Positions 44,991-57,326 of a stretch of 64,000 bases of DNA are shown in pieces. The notes under the pieces were generated by a model, which saw nothing but the letters and a program-made list of their open reading frames with translations, did no database searches and had not been told where the DNA came from. Source of the stretch: Symbiodinium kawagutii (taxonomy: Eukaryota; Sar; Dinophyceae; Suessiales; Symbiodiniaceae); contig VSDK01011470.1 of NCBI GenBank assembly GCA_009767595.1, forward strand, positions 443,131-507,130, given 5' to 3'. The number at the start of each line of letters is the position of its first letter. The stretch's first letter is position 1. A program made the position numbers and the translations under genes.

Positions 44991-46983
44991 TGACTACCAG
45001 TTATGTGAGATTAAAACCAAGCTGGCCGGAATCCCTTGTTGTAGAGGTGGCCTGATCTGCCACCAGCAACTTTCGATAGGACTGACAGTTGCCAGCTGGC
45101 TGCTGGTTGATGATGTTGCAGCTGATTTGTTGAGATTTTACGCAATTTATACGCCATGACCCATTTGAGCAAGGATTTTACATGATTTTGCCACTGCAGG
45201 ATTAGCTGCTTCCAGCAAATAGGCCATGATTCACCAACCACTGTCAACCGTAGCTGATTAATCAACCAACTAGCATCAACGATTAAGCAACTCATTGACA
45301 TGAACTTACCAGCCAATACCAACCACTGATTACTGCTCAGCTCTATTCAGCTCTACGGTGGTACCCGAACCGAAGCAACCCGTAGAACTTGGAACTTGCT
45401 CGGCCCAACAGCCAGGTACGTGAACTTGCTCGGCACGGGTCACGGACCAATGTTGGAAACCTAGTTGCCACCAGAAAACTGATCCAACTGTGCCCGAAGA
45501 TTCGACTCATTTCTAGCATCATTTGAGGCATACCACATGATCCAATACGTTGCGGTCTTGTGACCTTTTTCAAATCATTCCGCGGAAAAAAAAGTTGAGA
45601 GGAGGAGTTGGGGGTCCGCTTTGAGGGACTCAAGTTATGATCGGACCATGGTTCCCATCAGCTTTCCTCAGGGGCACTCCATAGGAAGACCACGGAAGAC
45701 ATTAAACATCCATAAACTTGGCTTCTCACACCTTGATTTTCTTGGCTTAGGTCATCTTCAGGCGGAGCACAGGTGCGAATCAACGCACAGGTGCTAGGCA
45801 GGGCAGACATGGGCAGACCGGTTTCCTGCTGTGCTGGTGGGTCAGTTACGAATGGCTATGGCTGTTCAGATTGCCAGGGTTTGGAGTGCGAGTAACACTA
45901 AGCACCACTGACGAACCGCCAATTGCTGTGAAACCAATATGGATGTTTATGGATGAATTCCCATGAATTCCCTTGAATTCCCATGAATTCCCAATCACCA
46001 AGCGGTAAAACTAACCTCTGAAAGTCCCAAGAAACTTCAACAGTGCCAGTGAATCATGTCACCCATGCGCAACCGCGGTACAGCGCACCACTGCCGCGCT
46101 AGGCATGGGTCCGCAGTTCAAGATCATGGTGAGAATACAAAACGCAGGTGCCCACCCTGGGCTTGCCCTGGGGACCACAAAAACCTGGAGCTCGCACAAA
46201 GCTTGGGTGTTTTCGCAGCCAAGAAGCTCTAAGCGAAGGGATGCGAAGGATCCAGCGAATGACAGCCGCTAGATCAGGCTGAAAGCCTTTTCGCTGCCGA
46301 TGCTTCGGAATGCCTTTGCTGAATTCGTGTAGCTGTCGACTAAATCCTACAGCACCTGGGGCGAAATCGTTTTGGTGATGAAATAAAGGACCAACACGTG
46401 CAAGAAGTTGTTCATGAACCGGAACATGGATCTTCATGACTCTTTGTGAACATTGGATTGCCAAGCTGCCAAGCTGTCAAGCCGCCCATGCTTTGCTTTT
46501 TCTCCCAGCGATGGACTGTACTGTGTCAATCTTGGTGAACCGAACTGCAGCTTGATACTGTACCATTTGGATCCATTTGGTGCTTCGTGTGCCTGAGACT
46601 GGTTGATGACAACAGTTTGACATATTGTTGGGGACATCGTTGATATATACACACATTGGTTATATGCCCAGTCACATTGGTCATTGGAGAAGCCGAGATA
46701 AAGCAATGATTGGTCACGAAGTCAGTGCGACTGCCAGCTGTTTGCAGGTTCCACATCTCTAAACGATGTGCCTGTGCATTGCACCACCAATCCCAATCTT
46801 TATCGGATACCCAAGTGGGGAGGCTCAGTCTTCACATCAAAATTTCTCTTGAAAAAAGATCAAATTCAGAGTTCTCTGAGAATCAAAGCTGCGCATGCTG
46901 TGTGTTGTGCTCGTTTGAAACGACTCGTTTTTACGCGCCTGCACTTAAGGCCCTGCTTTTTCCTTCCGATTCTTGTGCCGCAG
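44991..46983. other. Spacer after BBS1
   Basis: No clear exon. The frame from the last BBS1 piece stays open to about 45159, so the exact stop is not known. GAATTCCCATGAATTCCC repeats at 45953-45993. Frames on the minus strand at 45343-45633 and 46099-46464 are open but unsupported. Confidence 0.4.
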
Positions 46984-47146
46984 CAGGCAGCTCTGTCGCG
47001 CTGGGAAGGGACCACACAGCCATTCCTTGCGTGGCACCAGGTGTACATCCTGGAAGTTCCTGTCGCGTGCATCAACGAAAACGGAGGGACAGCCTCGGCT
47101 GGGGCACTCAGGGCACTCGGCATTGTGCCTATATCTGGGGTGTCAA
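46984..47146 (+). CDS. Candidate exon, unknown protein
   Basis: A strong pyrimidine tract and acceptor (TTCTTGTGCCGCAG) lead into QAALSRWEGTTQPFLAWHQ, then VYILEVPVACINENGGTASA and ALRALGIVPISG, ending at a GTGTCA donor. All three + frames are open here, so the choice rests on the acceptor and the protein-like content. A second stretch, 47250-47330, reads VPVHPDVASFDAAGSSTND in another frame. Confidence 0.4.
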
Positions 47147-47339
47147 GGGTATCAACCACCCCAAAGTTGAGGAGGTTCCCAAACCACAAGGGGAATCAGG
47201 GGGATTGGTTGCAACTTGCTTGGCAGCATGTTGCAACCAAAACGTCACAAGAATGGAGTTCCAGTTCACCCAGATGTTGCTTCCTTTGATGCGGCGGGTT
47301 CGAGTACCAATGATGCAACAATCCATGGTCCAACCATGA

Positions 47340-49411
47340 TACGATCCAAACAATTCCCAACTGCAGTTGTAAGGAAAGAGAAGCTGACTCTCCACCGCTT
47401 GTTAAGGTTCGTTCTCATCCATGACATGCCAATTCTGTTAGCTAGTCTGTCGAATGAACCGCTGGCCACACGTTGACTCTACTGGAGGTCAGAATCTTCC
47501 TGGCCAGCCAGAACTCTCACGTGCCCTTGATTTCTGCACGGCATCCCAGTTCTGTGGGTTTCAACATGGCGTAGTGCGGAGATTTCACAACTGGAAAAAA
47601 TTGGAACATAGTTGACGAAGAGTACTGTTGTTTGAGTTGTTTGACGATAACAATTGATGATGATTAGTGATCATGAATCAAATACGATTGTGACGGTCTA
47701 GCACTGTAATCTAGCTTAGTTTTCTGGATCACAAATCATTGATTATACGTATACAAAAATACATCGCACATACACACATCACACATACATCAAATAACAA
47801 GTAATAAGACATGAGTAAGATAAGACATTAATAAGATAGATACAAAATCTACATTAAATCAGAATTAAGATACCTATGACAAGAATTTATTGCAAGGATC
47901 TCCTTCCTTTCCATTCTACATCTGACTGCAATTCTGAGTGTCGGGAAGCCTTGGCCGCCCGCAAGGCGGTTGTTCAAATGCCGATCTCCGAGCCACCGCT
48001 GCTGGACTTTTGAGCCGGGGCTCCCGAAAACGTCACGGGAGTGGATAGGCAATGAGAGTGTCAATATGTGGAAATATAATAGAAAATGTATACTTATATG
48101 ATTATGATTGATTATGTATATATGTATATATAGAGTTAATTATGATTATCTAGATGTGGTTATATCTGAAATGGAAATAGTGTGCACTGATGAGTGCTTG
48201 CCAGTATAGAGACAATTCGATATAGACATGCGATAATTATGTTATATAGTTGTAGATATGCTGATCTAGATGCTAACAAATGAGGCATATGTGTTTGTTG
48301 ATTTATGCGTATATGTAAAACATGTGCATTCACATATATACATACGAACATCCACACATGAAGCCAATGATTGATTTGCAAGGGAAGCATTTTCATTTGG
48401 AAACCAGTCCTCGCACACAAACGCGCAAAGACACAAACATACACACCCACACCTTTCACTAACTTGGTCACAAGAGTGGCAGCCAGACTGTTCGTGAGGT
48501 GGATGACTCACACATCATTGAGTACCAGAGATAGATGAGCGCAGCAAGATACTTCCATTGATGTCAACCGGGTAAGGCTTCATTGTTTATGTAGATTAGC
48601 TATCTATAACTCGTTGTGCGATGGTGCAATCACAACAATGACCACTGACTGTAAGCTATAGAAAGTATTGGTGCAGGTATCATATCACTAATCCACCATT
48701 CATTGCCTAGAACCATCATGACCATACAGAACAGCTATAATAATCACGAAGAACCCTTCACCATATGACTTCAATGCTGAGCGAAGTTTGTGAATGTCGG
48801 CGGCGTCCTCAGGTGGTTCAACCCCCTTGCCAGCGGTGGCAGAGCAAAGACGGAAACTAACGCAGAGCAATAAGCGAAGTGCCACCAATCATGGCTAAGA
48901 CTGGTGAAGTATTGATGGAGTTGGATACAACTTGATTCAACTTGATCATATTGTTCTGAGATAGGCAATCGCATGCAGTCACGTTTGTGATTGTAGAATT
49001 GCAAGACTTCTTTCATGGTCAAAGCAAACGTATGACAGCTGCTTTTGCACCAGACATCACGGTTTTGGGATCAGTTGATTGCATGTTATTGATAGCAAGG
49101 AAGTAGGACACCAAAGATTGTTTCACCTGCCGTGATCCCGTCAATGTGTGCGGAAGAAGTAATCGAAAAGTATGTGGTGTGCATGTCTCGAAATGGCGAA
49201 CAATTCAAACAGTTCAACTCTTTTCGTTTACTTTTTTCAGGGTGAGGTGCAAAGTGTCGTGAGGTGTTTGCTTGGTCACTTTCAATAAAACCCACAGCAA
49301 TCCTTACTGTGGACATCTCTGGACTCTGTACCGATTGGTTGCAGCACTTTCTTTTGCCTTTCGATGTTGTTCAATCTTCCACGCCAAGAAGGATAGGTAT
49401 CTCCCCCTCAG
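47340..49411. other. AT-rich spacer
   Basis: AT-rich with many TATATG, ATACAT and CACACA words at 47750-47860 and 48060-48450. Minus-strand frames at 48160-48511 come from CACATA-type repeats. No gene is supported. Confidence 0.5.
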
Positions 49412-49517
49412 CTGTCACCGTCCAGTCGCAGCGTTTTCGACAAAGTCCAGGCATTTGGAGTTCCGCCATGTGCAGCCTAGGACGTGGCGTTAGGAAGTTC
49501 AGCAAGAGGCCAGCATG
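49412..49517 (+). CDS. Candidate internal exon, basic
   Basis: Acceptor CTCCCCCTCAG and donor GTAAGC bound 106 nt. One frame is open: VTVQSQRFRQSPGIWSSAMC, then SLGRGVRKFSKRPA. The exon ends in phase 2 (TG), compatible with the next candidate at 50151. Unrecognised. Confidence 0.4.
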
Positions 49518-49830
49518 GTAAGCCAAAACAAGAATGAAGAAAAATGAAATGATTCATCATGATTTGTCTATATTTGTCTATTTAAAGTTTTTATATTGCG
49601 AATGCACGCGAATGCTCAATAAGAACTGCTGGGTCGTCAACGAACATTAGGACTTGAAATGCATGCCAATCATTCCCAATCTGCAGATCCGAAACGACAA
49701 GTAGCCAAGTTGCAGTGGCTCTCCCTGATGGCGGCAGCATTCAGCCCCTACAGTGCTATTCAGAGCGGCCGGTCCTGGTCGAGTTGGGAGCCCGGAGGGC
49801 CCGACTGCTGTAGGAGATGTAGATAGATGT

Positions 49831-49944
49831 GGCCATGGGTCAATATCAACCACCAATAATAGGGGATGTTGACCGACAAATTCATAGGGAAAACAACGGC
49901 TAATCATGGTGCACCAGGGGTACAGGGTGAACTGACCCATAGCC
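49831..49944. mobile_element. Family A MITE-like element
   Basis: Left end GGCCATGGGTCAATATCAAC, middle TTCATAGGGAAAACAACGG, right end GAACTGACCCATAGCC. It sits between two candidate exons. Confidence 0.85.
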
Positions 49945-50150
49945 AGGGGTACTTCGGTTGATGGTATCCAGCTGCTTGAGACTCCCAACCCAACGGGATG
50001 CCACTGTTGCCACTGCATCAGAGTCAGTTTTGTTTTATTGGTCCCCATCCTGGCAATGGAAACCTTGGGAAACCAGCTATTTCACAAGGAAACCTTGGGA
50101 AACCCGCTTGGAAGCAGCTATTTCTATGGTGGCTTTTCTGATCTCTTCAG

Positions 50151-50265
50151 CTGGTCTGGGGCATGGCCCATGGGGCACTGGCAGTTCGGAGCCAGGTTGC
50201 AGTGTCCAGCACAGCGTGCGGTCACGGCTTGCCGCTGGCAGCTACAGGTTCTGTTTCGGGACGTT
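50151..50265 (+). CDS. Candidate internal exon
   Basis: A very good acceptor (TTTTCTGATCTCTTCAG) and a GTGAGG donor bound 115 nt of GC-rich sequence. In the phase that fits the exon at 49412, it reads WSGAWPMGHWQFGARLQC then WQLQVLFRDV. Another frame reads LVWGMAHGALAVRSQVAVSS with better codon bias. I cannot choose between them. Confidence 0.4.
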
Positions 50266-50668
50266 GTGAGGGCTAGATAGGGATATTTGGAGATAACATA
50301 TGATATATGTATGTACATACCGTAATTACTGTATACATGTATGTGTGTGTGTGAATGTATAAATGTGCAGATGAATGAATTCAGATGAAAATTGCGCATT
50401 GCAGACTTGTTGTTTGTTCGACACAGAGCAGAATCACCATGGATTGTGCTTCACGAAAAGGGCATGGCACATGTCACATGAACACCTTGATCACTTTGTT
50501 TAGAACAAATGTCAGTTAAGCAAACTAGTGAACACACACACACATGTGCCATCCCATGGCCCTTTCATCCAGTTGCCTTTGCCATGAGGGGTGGTGAATA
50601 CCTAGGTTTCGCTTGCTCCGGGAGCTTCCATGATCAAGTACAAGCAGAGGGGCTTTCATATGTCGTCG

Positions 50669-50705
<37 letters not shown>

Positions 50706-50706
50706 T

Positions 50707-50744
<38 letters not shown>

Positions 50745-51474
50745 CCACCATCATTCGCCACCATTCACCAGCATTACCGATTCCCTGGTATGCAACGAAA
50801 GCAGATCACTCCAGGGATTTTCACCACGCACTCAGTGGCCAGGCCCAGCTTTGATGGGTCGTCACTGGGCAGAGCAAAGGCCGAGAACTGCACGCTGAGA
50901 CCCATAAAAGGGAAGATGCTTGAGTGGATGAAGCTACATGGTGAAAATAGAGGAAATTTGATGAACACGAGTAAAAATGGATAAAAATTAGTGAAAATGG
51001 GTGAAATTGGATGAAACATATGGAAACCTATGAACAGTTTCGCAGTCGACACCAGAGTTGCAGGTTCTCAGCAACCTTTTCGTGCACCTCAATCAAGCTT
51101 GTATATTTGGCGAGTGAGTGTTCAATCTTCGGATTGTAGACGATTCAACTGGTTCCAAAGGTTTGAAATATTTTGAAATGACGTCCAGTGATGGTTCCAC
51201 CATGTTTTTACTATGTGCTACACACCTTGAGTGTGGAAGAGGCAAAAGTGTGGCCTGAGATCCCCCCAGCAAGGTCTTCCAGGCTCCAGTGTTCCTGAAA
51301 TTGATCTGGACAGGTAGCAGCTGCAGTGGCCACGTTCTGGGCCCAAAGGCGTGTTTTGGACGTCACGAGCATTTGCATGTGCAACGTGTATCACAAGAGA
51401 CATGCAGGTACTTGAAGAATCTTGAAGAGTTCTTAACCATCAACCCCCATCAACCTAAATCGATGGACCGTTAA

Positions 51475-51666
51475 ATCATTGATCGTGCGGAAGCGCCATT
51501 GCCCCGGAGATGTTTCCGCCAATTTGACCAATTGGTAACGGTGCTCCAAGCAGCAAGATCTAAAGACTTGCCCTGGCCGAAGGTGCTTGAAGCTGCAGCG
51601 CAGGTCCCATGGAAGCAGCGTCATAATCCCAGTGCCGCAGCAGGGCCCCAACTGCGGCTGGGTTAG
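51475..51666 (+). CDS. Candidate exon, Ala/Pro-rich
   Basis: A stop-to-stop frame of 63 codons: FDQLVTVLQAARSKDLPWPK, then VLEAAAQVPWKQRHNPSAAA, ending TAG. GC-rich against AT-rich flanks. It may be a terminal exon. No family is recognised, and the overlapping minus-strand frame is less protein-like. Confidence 0.35.
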   Translation: MIDRAEAPLPRRCFRQFDQLVTVLQAARSKDLPWPKVLEAAAQVPWKQRHNPSAAAGPQLRLG

Positions 51667-52042
51667 CATCCCAACATCAAAGAACTGTTCTGTTCACCGG
51701 GTTTCATCATGTCAGCCACGCGAAAAGTAAGGGATGAAGATAAAAGAGAGAACGTGGTGCACGACTAGTGGCTTTCATCTCATGCGCCTCGGATTGACAG
51801 TTCATAGATGTGAGTCTCAGGCGTGCAATGAGCACAAACACTGTTTTCTTTCGAGTGGTTCTACCGTTTGAGGATGGTTATCACATATTATTTTCCTGTT
51901 TCTGAAATATCATGATATCACTTTGATTGAACTTATGTTCATAGATCACTTTAATCCATATTTGTTTATAAGTGGTCCCACATGAATCCCCTTGTCCAAC
52001 CGCACGTTAGAACTTCACCGTAGCGCAAGCTTCTCGCTGCAG

Positions 52043-52127
52043 GTGCAGACGCCTTCGCTTCGGCTGGAGGACTCGCTGCAGTGGTGCTGGGCTGTTCATC
52101 GATTGCATATGAACATGAACAAAATTG
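52043..52127 (+). CDS. Candidate exon with a membrane helix
   Basis: Acceptor TTCTCGCTGCAG opens a frame reading ADAFASAGGLAAVVLGCSSI then AYEHEQNW: a small-residue hydrophobic helix followed by charged residues. It may be an N-terminal targeting segment or a single membrane pass. Donor is probably a GA site. It could belong to the ADP-ribosyltransferase gene downstream, but this is not shown. Confidence 0.4.
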
Positions 52128-52431
52128 GATGGAGGACTCACCTGGAGTCATGGATGGTTTGCGGAGGGTTCATGGAGGGTTCGTGGATGGTTTATGAATA
52201 GTTCATGGATGGTTCATGAATGGTTCGTGGTTTTTGTTCATGATCCTTTCTTGGAGCTTAGATGAGCTACTGTCAGAGTCAAGATTGATACAAAAAGAAA
52301 GAGACTTTCATCGAAAGTGGTTGTTAAAGGGGATTAGTACTCTGGCAACAAACAGCTGCCTGTGTCTCAGATGGGTGGGTAGCTGAGTAGCACTCTCCCT
52401 GCATGGCGGCTGTCCCACACTCGTCCTCGCC

Positions 52432-52872
52432 ATGACATGGTTCTTGCAACAGATTGACCCCGTTGACAAGCGATTGTGGTGCCCTAGTCGAAGCCATGGC
52501 AAAAGTCCCAAGCTGTCAACAACTCCAAAGAGGGAACTATATCAAGACAATCAATTCTTGCGCACGACCAATAATTTCGGTGGGTTCATTCCAGGCAAAG
52601 ATGGAAAAGGGTTGTTTGATGTTGTTTGCACAGGACTTGGATGTTACCAAAAGCCGCTTTTGCACGGATGCCCAATGTTTGATCGAGTTGACTCTGTCGT
52701 TTACAGAGTCAACGGGTTGCAGAGCATTCCGCTTTTGCATCGCCATGGACATGTGAAATGGTACTTGGATCACATGCTGAATGTCTTATCCGTCCCAGGA
52801 TTTCGCACAGTATCAATGGGTCTGCTTGTCACTGTCAAACATCCACCGTTCTCATTCGTCACTTGCTGTTGA
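52432..52872 (+). CDS. Open frame of 146 codons, doubtful
   Basis: One of the longest non-repeat frames here: MTWFLQQIDPVDKRLWCP at the start, then IPGKDGKGLFDVVCTGLGC. A second + frame over the same bases is also long (ALVEAMAKVPSCQQLQRGNY). No splice site or family supports either. Part may be exon sequence of the gene at 53433. Confidence 0.25.
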   Translation: MTWFLQQIDPVDKRLWCPSRSHGKSPKLSTTPKRELYQDNQFLRTTNNFGGFIPGKDGKGLFDVVCTGLGCYQKPLLHGCPMFDRVDSVVYRVNGLQSIPLLHRHGHVKWYLDHMLNVLSVPGFRTVSMGLLVTVKHPPFSFVTCC

Positions 52873-53432
52873 TCACTTGAAACTGTCACATGAAAAGACA
52901 TGTCTAAACAATGAAAACATGACCAACGTTGACAAACCATCCTGCAGTTGGGGTTGATCCCACCAGTCTTTGCCTTCTTCATGCTACTCTACACCTTGCG
53001 CAATGATACGGCATGACCAGTTGAAACACATCTAAGGTCATGGCTGGTCCATCGCCCAGCTCAAACAGGCCTCTTGTGTGGCAGTGGGTATACAGTACCC
53101 AGCGATGCATCAGTGATTCTCAGTCGAAATGAATCAAGCATGGTTCAAAATGATATAAATGATCTTTGTGATGTCTATACTGGAAGAAAAATTACCGCCC
53201 TTCAAATCATCTAATCTGGTGTACGTTGGGATAGTACCCGTGTCAGTCCGTATCTATCCGTAGAAAAAACGTTTACAGTAAGTACATCATCACATGATAA
53301 TGCACATACATTCACTCATAAAGCAGAGGGTAAAGGCCGGAGCTAACCCAGAGAAGTGCTGTCACTGGGTGTCCATTGATGTATGGGATTCCACATCATT
53401 GCTATTGCAACCCATTTGTTTTGTTTGGTCAG

Positions 53433-54360
53433 TCGTTCTGGCTCAAGTCTGGTTCTGCTTGCTGGGCTCGAACTCACATGGCTTTGTTGTATCACGCCAC
53501 CAGTGAAGATGCTGCATTCGGGATTGAGCGTGGAGGGTTCAGATGCGGAGTTCACGGATTTGCTGGCGGTGCCATCTACTTCTCCCAAAGTGCCGAAGCA
53601 GCTTGTCGGAAGTACAGGAACGGACGCGGCAATCCAGACATCCTCATCGAGTGCATTGTGACCCTGGGTAGGGTGCTGGACGCCGTGAAGAACACCGTGA
53701 ATGGAAACGATGTGCGAAGACAAGGCTTTGACTCCGCAACTTGAATGAACGAGCGTGAAAATCCTGGTGAGTTGGAGTCTTTTTTGCTGGTTTTGTTAGC
53801 TGATGTATGGTTTCATTATGTTTCATTCGAATCCATATGTTGGTATACCTATTGACCAACCACCAAGAGGCAGAAGGGTGATCGACACAGATTTTGCTAC
53901 CAGCATTTACCAGCTATTGGGACAAGTTGCAGCACGCCGAAGTCATTTAGATAGCTGATACATGCTGATGCGATCAGACTACCCATCACCCATCATGGCA
54001 CATTCCTTCAATGTTTGGAGAATCACCCAGGTGAAAATCCTCTTCTTGGATGTTTATGCCGTCTATGAACCTCGGCGGGTGAACATCGTGTCCTTCCGAC
54101 GCGTGGGCGCCTATGCAACCTTCCGNNNNNNNNNNGAAGAGCAGCAGGAGCAACAGCGCCGAGAGGAACAGCTGCGAGTGCAGCGATTCCACCAGCAGTC
54201 GTACCAGCCCCAGTCGTACGTGCATCACCAGCGGTGCAATGACTTCAATGCAGGGCCCCAGGCACGAGTCCCACAGAATCCAGAGGGCGGTTCCAATTGG
54301 ACACTGGCCATTCTCGGTGCTGTGGGTCTTGCTCTGGCATGCATCTTCCGTTTTCGTTGA
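53433..54360 (+). CDS. PARP-like ADP-ribosyltransferase domain, C-terminally membrane-anchored
   Basis: Exon 53433-53735 starts after a T-rich acceptor (TTTTGTTTGGTCAG). It contains the fold landmarks of the PARP catalytic family: LYHATSEDAA with the NAD-binding His, GGFRCGVHGFAGGAIYFSQS with the central Tyr, then ILIECIVTLGRVLDA and GFDS. A GC donor (GCAACT) leads in phase to exon 54031, which supplies the last strand, DVYAVYEPRRVNIV. After a 10-N gap (54126-54135) comes a Gln-rich coil (EEQQEQQRREEQLRVQ) and a C-terminal hydrophobic helix, WTLAILGAVGLALACIF, with a basic end and a stop at 54358-54360. The third catalytic residue of classical PARPs (Glu) is not obvious, so it may be mono-transferase-like or inactive. 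The start lies upstream and is unknown. The tail suggests anchoring with the domain in the cytosol. Confidence 0.75.
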
Positions 54361-54795
54361 GTGCTTCGTATTGCAGGTGCTGAAGACATGGCAGCTGCAG
54401 CTCACAGAAGCTCTTGGGGGAAGCAGCTGTGTCCTCTACGTACAGAACCCTAGGCCCTAGGCATCAGATTTTTTTGTACCAAACCCGTTGGAAAACAGGC
54501 GCGCTAGAGGATCACCGATCAGCGGTGATAGACACGACATGCCCAGCGCACGGATCAAGACAATGACATCCGCGACACTTGGAAAGTTTCCCCCCGCATC
54601 CAAACACCTATCGTGGCTCCAGTGAGACAGATATATATATATATATATATGTACATAGATTATGGATGATTATGGATTTTTGCTTTGCACGATTCATTTG
54701 GTTTGGTGTTGTGATATATTTTGAACCAGTGCCAATCATGAACGAGAGCTTTGCAATTCTAAGCAGGTTCAGAGTTCCAAGGGTGTTTGGGAGTT

Positions 54796-54908
54796 GTTTT
54801 ACAGAAGATGCCTGCCAGGGATACCGATATTGCGCTGACGACATCCTTTGCGCTTATTTGGCTTGCCAAGCAGAACCCGATGCGAAGAGACTGTTGTGGC
54901 CTCAGTGA
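54796..54908 (+). CDS. Candidate Cys-rich terminal exon
   Basis: After TTTTACAG the frame reads EDACQGYRYCADDILCAYLA then CQAEPDAKRLLWPQ, ending in TGA at about 54908. It has five cysteines in about 36 residues, suggesting a secreted or disulfide-bonded segment. The gene is not identified. Confidence 0.4.
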
Positions 54909-55534
54909 TTGTGTTGGACATTGTTACTGCAGGATATTTAGTGGACAAAACCCCAACAATGTTGGTCATGGGATTTGTGTTTTCAATCTAAGACTGCCGC
55001 AGTCCGATTCTCTTGTGGTTCGACTTGACCACTTTGATTGCCCTGGGAGTGTGTGTGTGTGTGTGTGTGTGCATGTAGTTTATGAATACTTGGACATGGT
55101 ACGGCCAAAACAAAGGACACCATTTAGAATATGGGAACCCGATATGAAAGGTTTGCTTGATTCTGTACATGTATGAAATATGTCAAGATGAAGAGATGTT
55201 GTCCGTCAAAGCTGAGAGCAACATGTGCCGACCAGCTTCTGAGGTTGGATTTGGGGTCGGGCATCGGAAGCATTGGTCCGACGGCTCAGGATGCGCGTCA
55301 ACGACGTTGGTTACGCGAGCAGAAATGTTATGGTGGTGCCATGGGGTGAGCGAGCAATCAAAACTAGTTGATTTGCGGAGGTTTTGAGATGTAATTACCA
55401 TGTTATATATAGGAACTTCTGCAGGGTTCATGGCAAATGGCTATTTCTTTACAATCACAATTTTCGGACCATTTTTTGTGGATCAGTTTACGAGATCATA
55501 AGCTGGAACGATGGGGGGTGCACATTTATAGAAG

Positions 55535-55658
55535 GCTCGATATCAAACCAAACGAACGCCCTCAATTTGCGGAGATGTTGGCTGCTTCTATTCAGCTTGT
55601 TCTAGAGTCAATTCCAGCAGACAGAGTAAAAACATGTTCAGGTTCGTCTCAGTTTTAG
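55535..55658 (+). CDS. Kinase-like C-lobe fragment
   Basis: After an AG acceptor the frame reads LDIKPNERPQFAEMLAAS then IQLVLESIP. This has the pattern of the last protein kinase subdomain (P-x-x-RP-x-F-x-E-ML), most like tyrosine-kinase-like enzymes. The exon may end at a GT donor at 55599, or run to the stop at 55656-55658. No other kinase motif was found nearby, so this is a fragment or a chance match. Confidence 0.4.
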
Positions 55659-56017
55659 AAGACCATTTTGCGGTAAAATTTGTTCACCTCGTTTTCAGTC
55701 CCCTAACATCTCCTTGTGTTCAGTCCAACCGTTGGAACCGCAAATCATCCATAGATATCCATAGCCATTGCATTCCATAGCTCAATCACAGGCCTAGCCT
55801 GGCTGGCACAGCAACCTCCTGAAGCACGGTGCACTATGCTGGAGGCACAGCTGCGATGCGTTGCTGGTCGTAGCTGATGTTTCCTGGGCAGCTTCCCGCC
55901 GGTTCCATGACCATGTTTAGGAAGATGGCTGAAGAATGTTGAAGATATCCATCATATGGACAACCTCAACCAGGCATCAGCAGATTAACCCATATTAAGA
56001 TTATTAAGCCTATTTGT

Positions 56018-56492
<475 letters not shown>

Positions 56493-56545
56493 ATGTAATC
56501 TAATCTAATGTAATCTAATCTAATCTAATCTAATCTAATCTAATC

Positions 56546-56584
<39 letters not shown>

Positions 56585-56687
56585 ATGTAATCTAATCTAA
56601 TGTAATCTAATCTAATGTAATCTAATCTAATCTAATCTAATCTAATCTAATCTAATCTAATCTAATCTAATCTAATCTAATCTAATC

Positions 56688-56726
<39 letters not shown>

Positions 56727-56809
56727 ATGTAATCTAATCTAATGTAATCTAATCTAATGTAATCTAATCTAATCTAATCTAATCTAATCTAATCTAATCT
56801 AATCTAATC

Positions 56810-56848
<39 letters not shown>

Positions 56849-56913
56849 ATGTAATCTAATCTAATGTAATCTAATCTAATGTAATCTAATCTAATCTAAT
56901 CTAATCTAATCTA

Positions 56914-56946
<33 letters not shown>
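56493..56946. repeat. Compound TAATC / TATC higher-order repeat
   Basis: Blocks of the pentamer TAATC (with a TAATG variant) alternate with short TATC blocks. The larger period, about 120-140 bp, repeats four times with shrinking pentamer blocks. Confidence 0.9.
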
Positions 56947-57005
56947 GTGTGTATGTATATCAATATATATATATATACACATAATTGACCAAAGACCATC
57001 AGCAG

Positions 57006-57070
57006 GCTACCACTGCCGCACCGGTGACGAGATCACCTCATGGGATCCCCCCCGGTGCCAGGCACAGGAG
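57006..57070 (+). CDS. Candidate Cys/Trp exon of extracellular type
   Basis: Acceptor CATCAGCAG and donor GTGAGC bound a 65-nt exon reading YHCRTGDEITSWDPPRCQAQE split as YHCRTGDEIT and SWDPPRCQAQE. The C-x(n)-W-x-PP-x-C spacing resembles the end of a sushi (CCP) module, but one exon is too short to prove it. It follows the repeat array directly. Confidence 0.45.
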
Positions 57071-57224
57071 GTGAGCGTAGAGCTCTGTCGTCAAACTTTG
57101 TCGTCCTGCCAGGTCCGGGGCTTTAGATCGGTGTAGGTTTGCTGGGGTCCATGGCCATGGCCCATGGTAGCACCTACATGGTGGTTAACTGGTAGTAACA
57201 AATAACTGGTTGGTTGACCCATAT

Positions 57225-57326
57225 GGTGGTTTCTCAAGCCATACGGGTACCCAAAAAATAGTTGGTTTACTTCTAATAATGATTACTGATGATTTGGGGG
57301 GTCCCCTATGGCTTGAGAAACAACCA
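57225..57326. mobile_element. Family B element, AAGCCATA subtype
   Basis: Left end GGTGGTTTCTCAAGCCATAC and right end CCCTATGGCTTGAGAAACAA pair with each other but differ from the canonical ends. Both ends changed together, so this is a distinct subfamily. Confidence 0.8.

Noticed and set aside
53742-53744. In-frame TGA in the transferase exon followed by open sequence up to a GTGAGT donor, suggesting a nonsense mutation or selenocysteine
   Set aside because: A GC donor at 53736 after GFDS joins in phase to the next exon (VKILFLDVYAVYEP), so the TGA lies in the intron.
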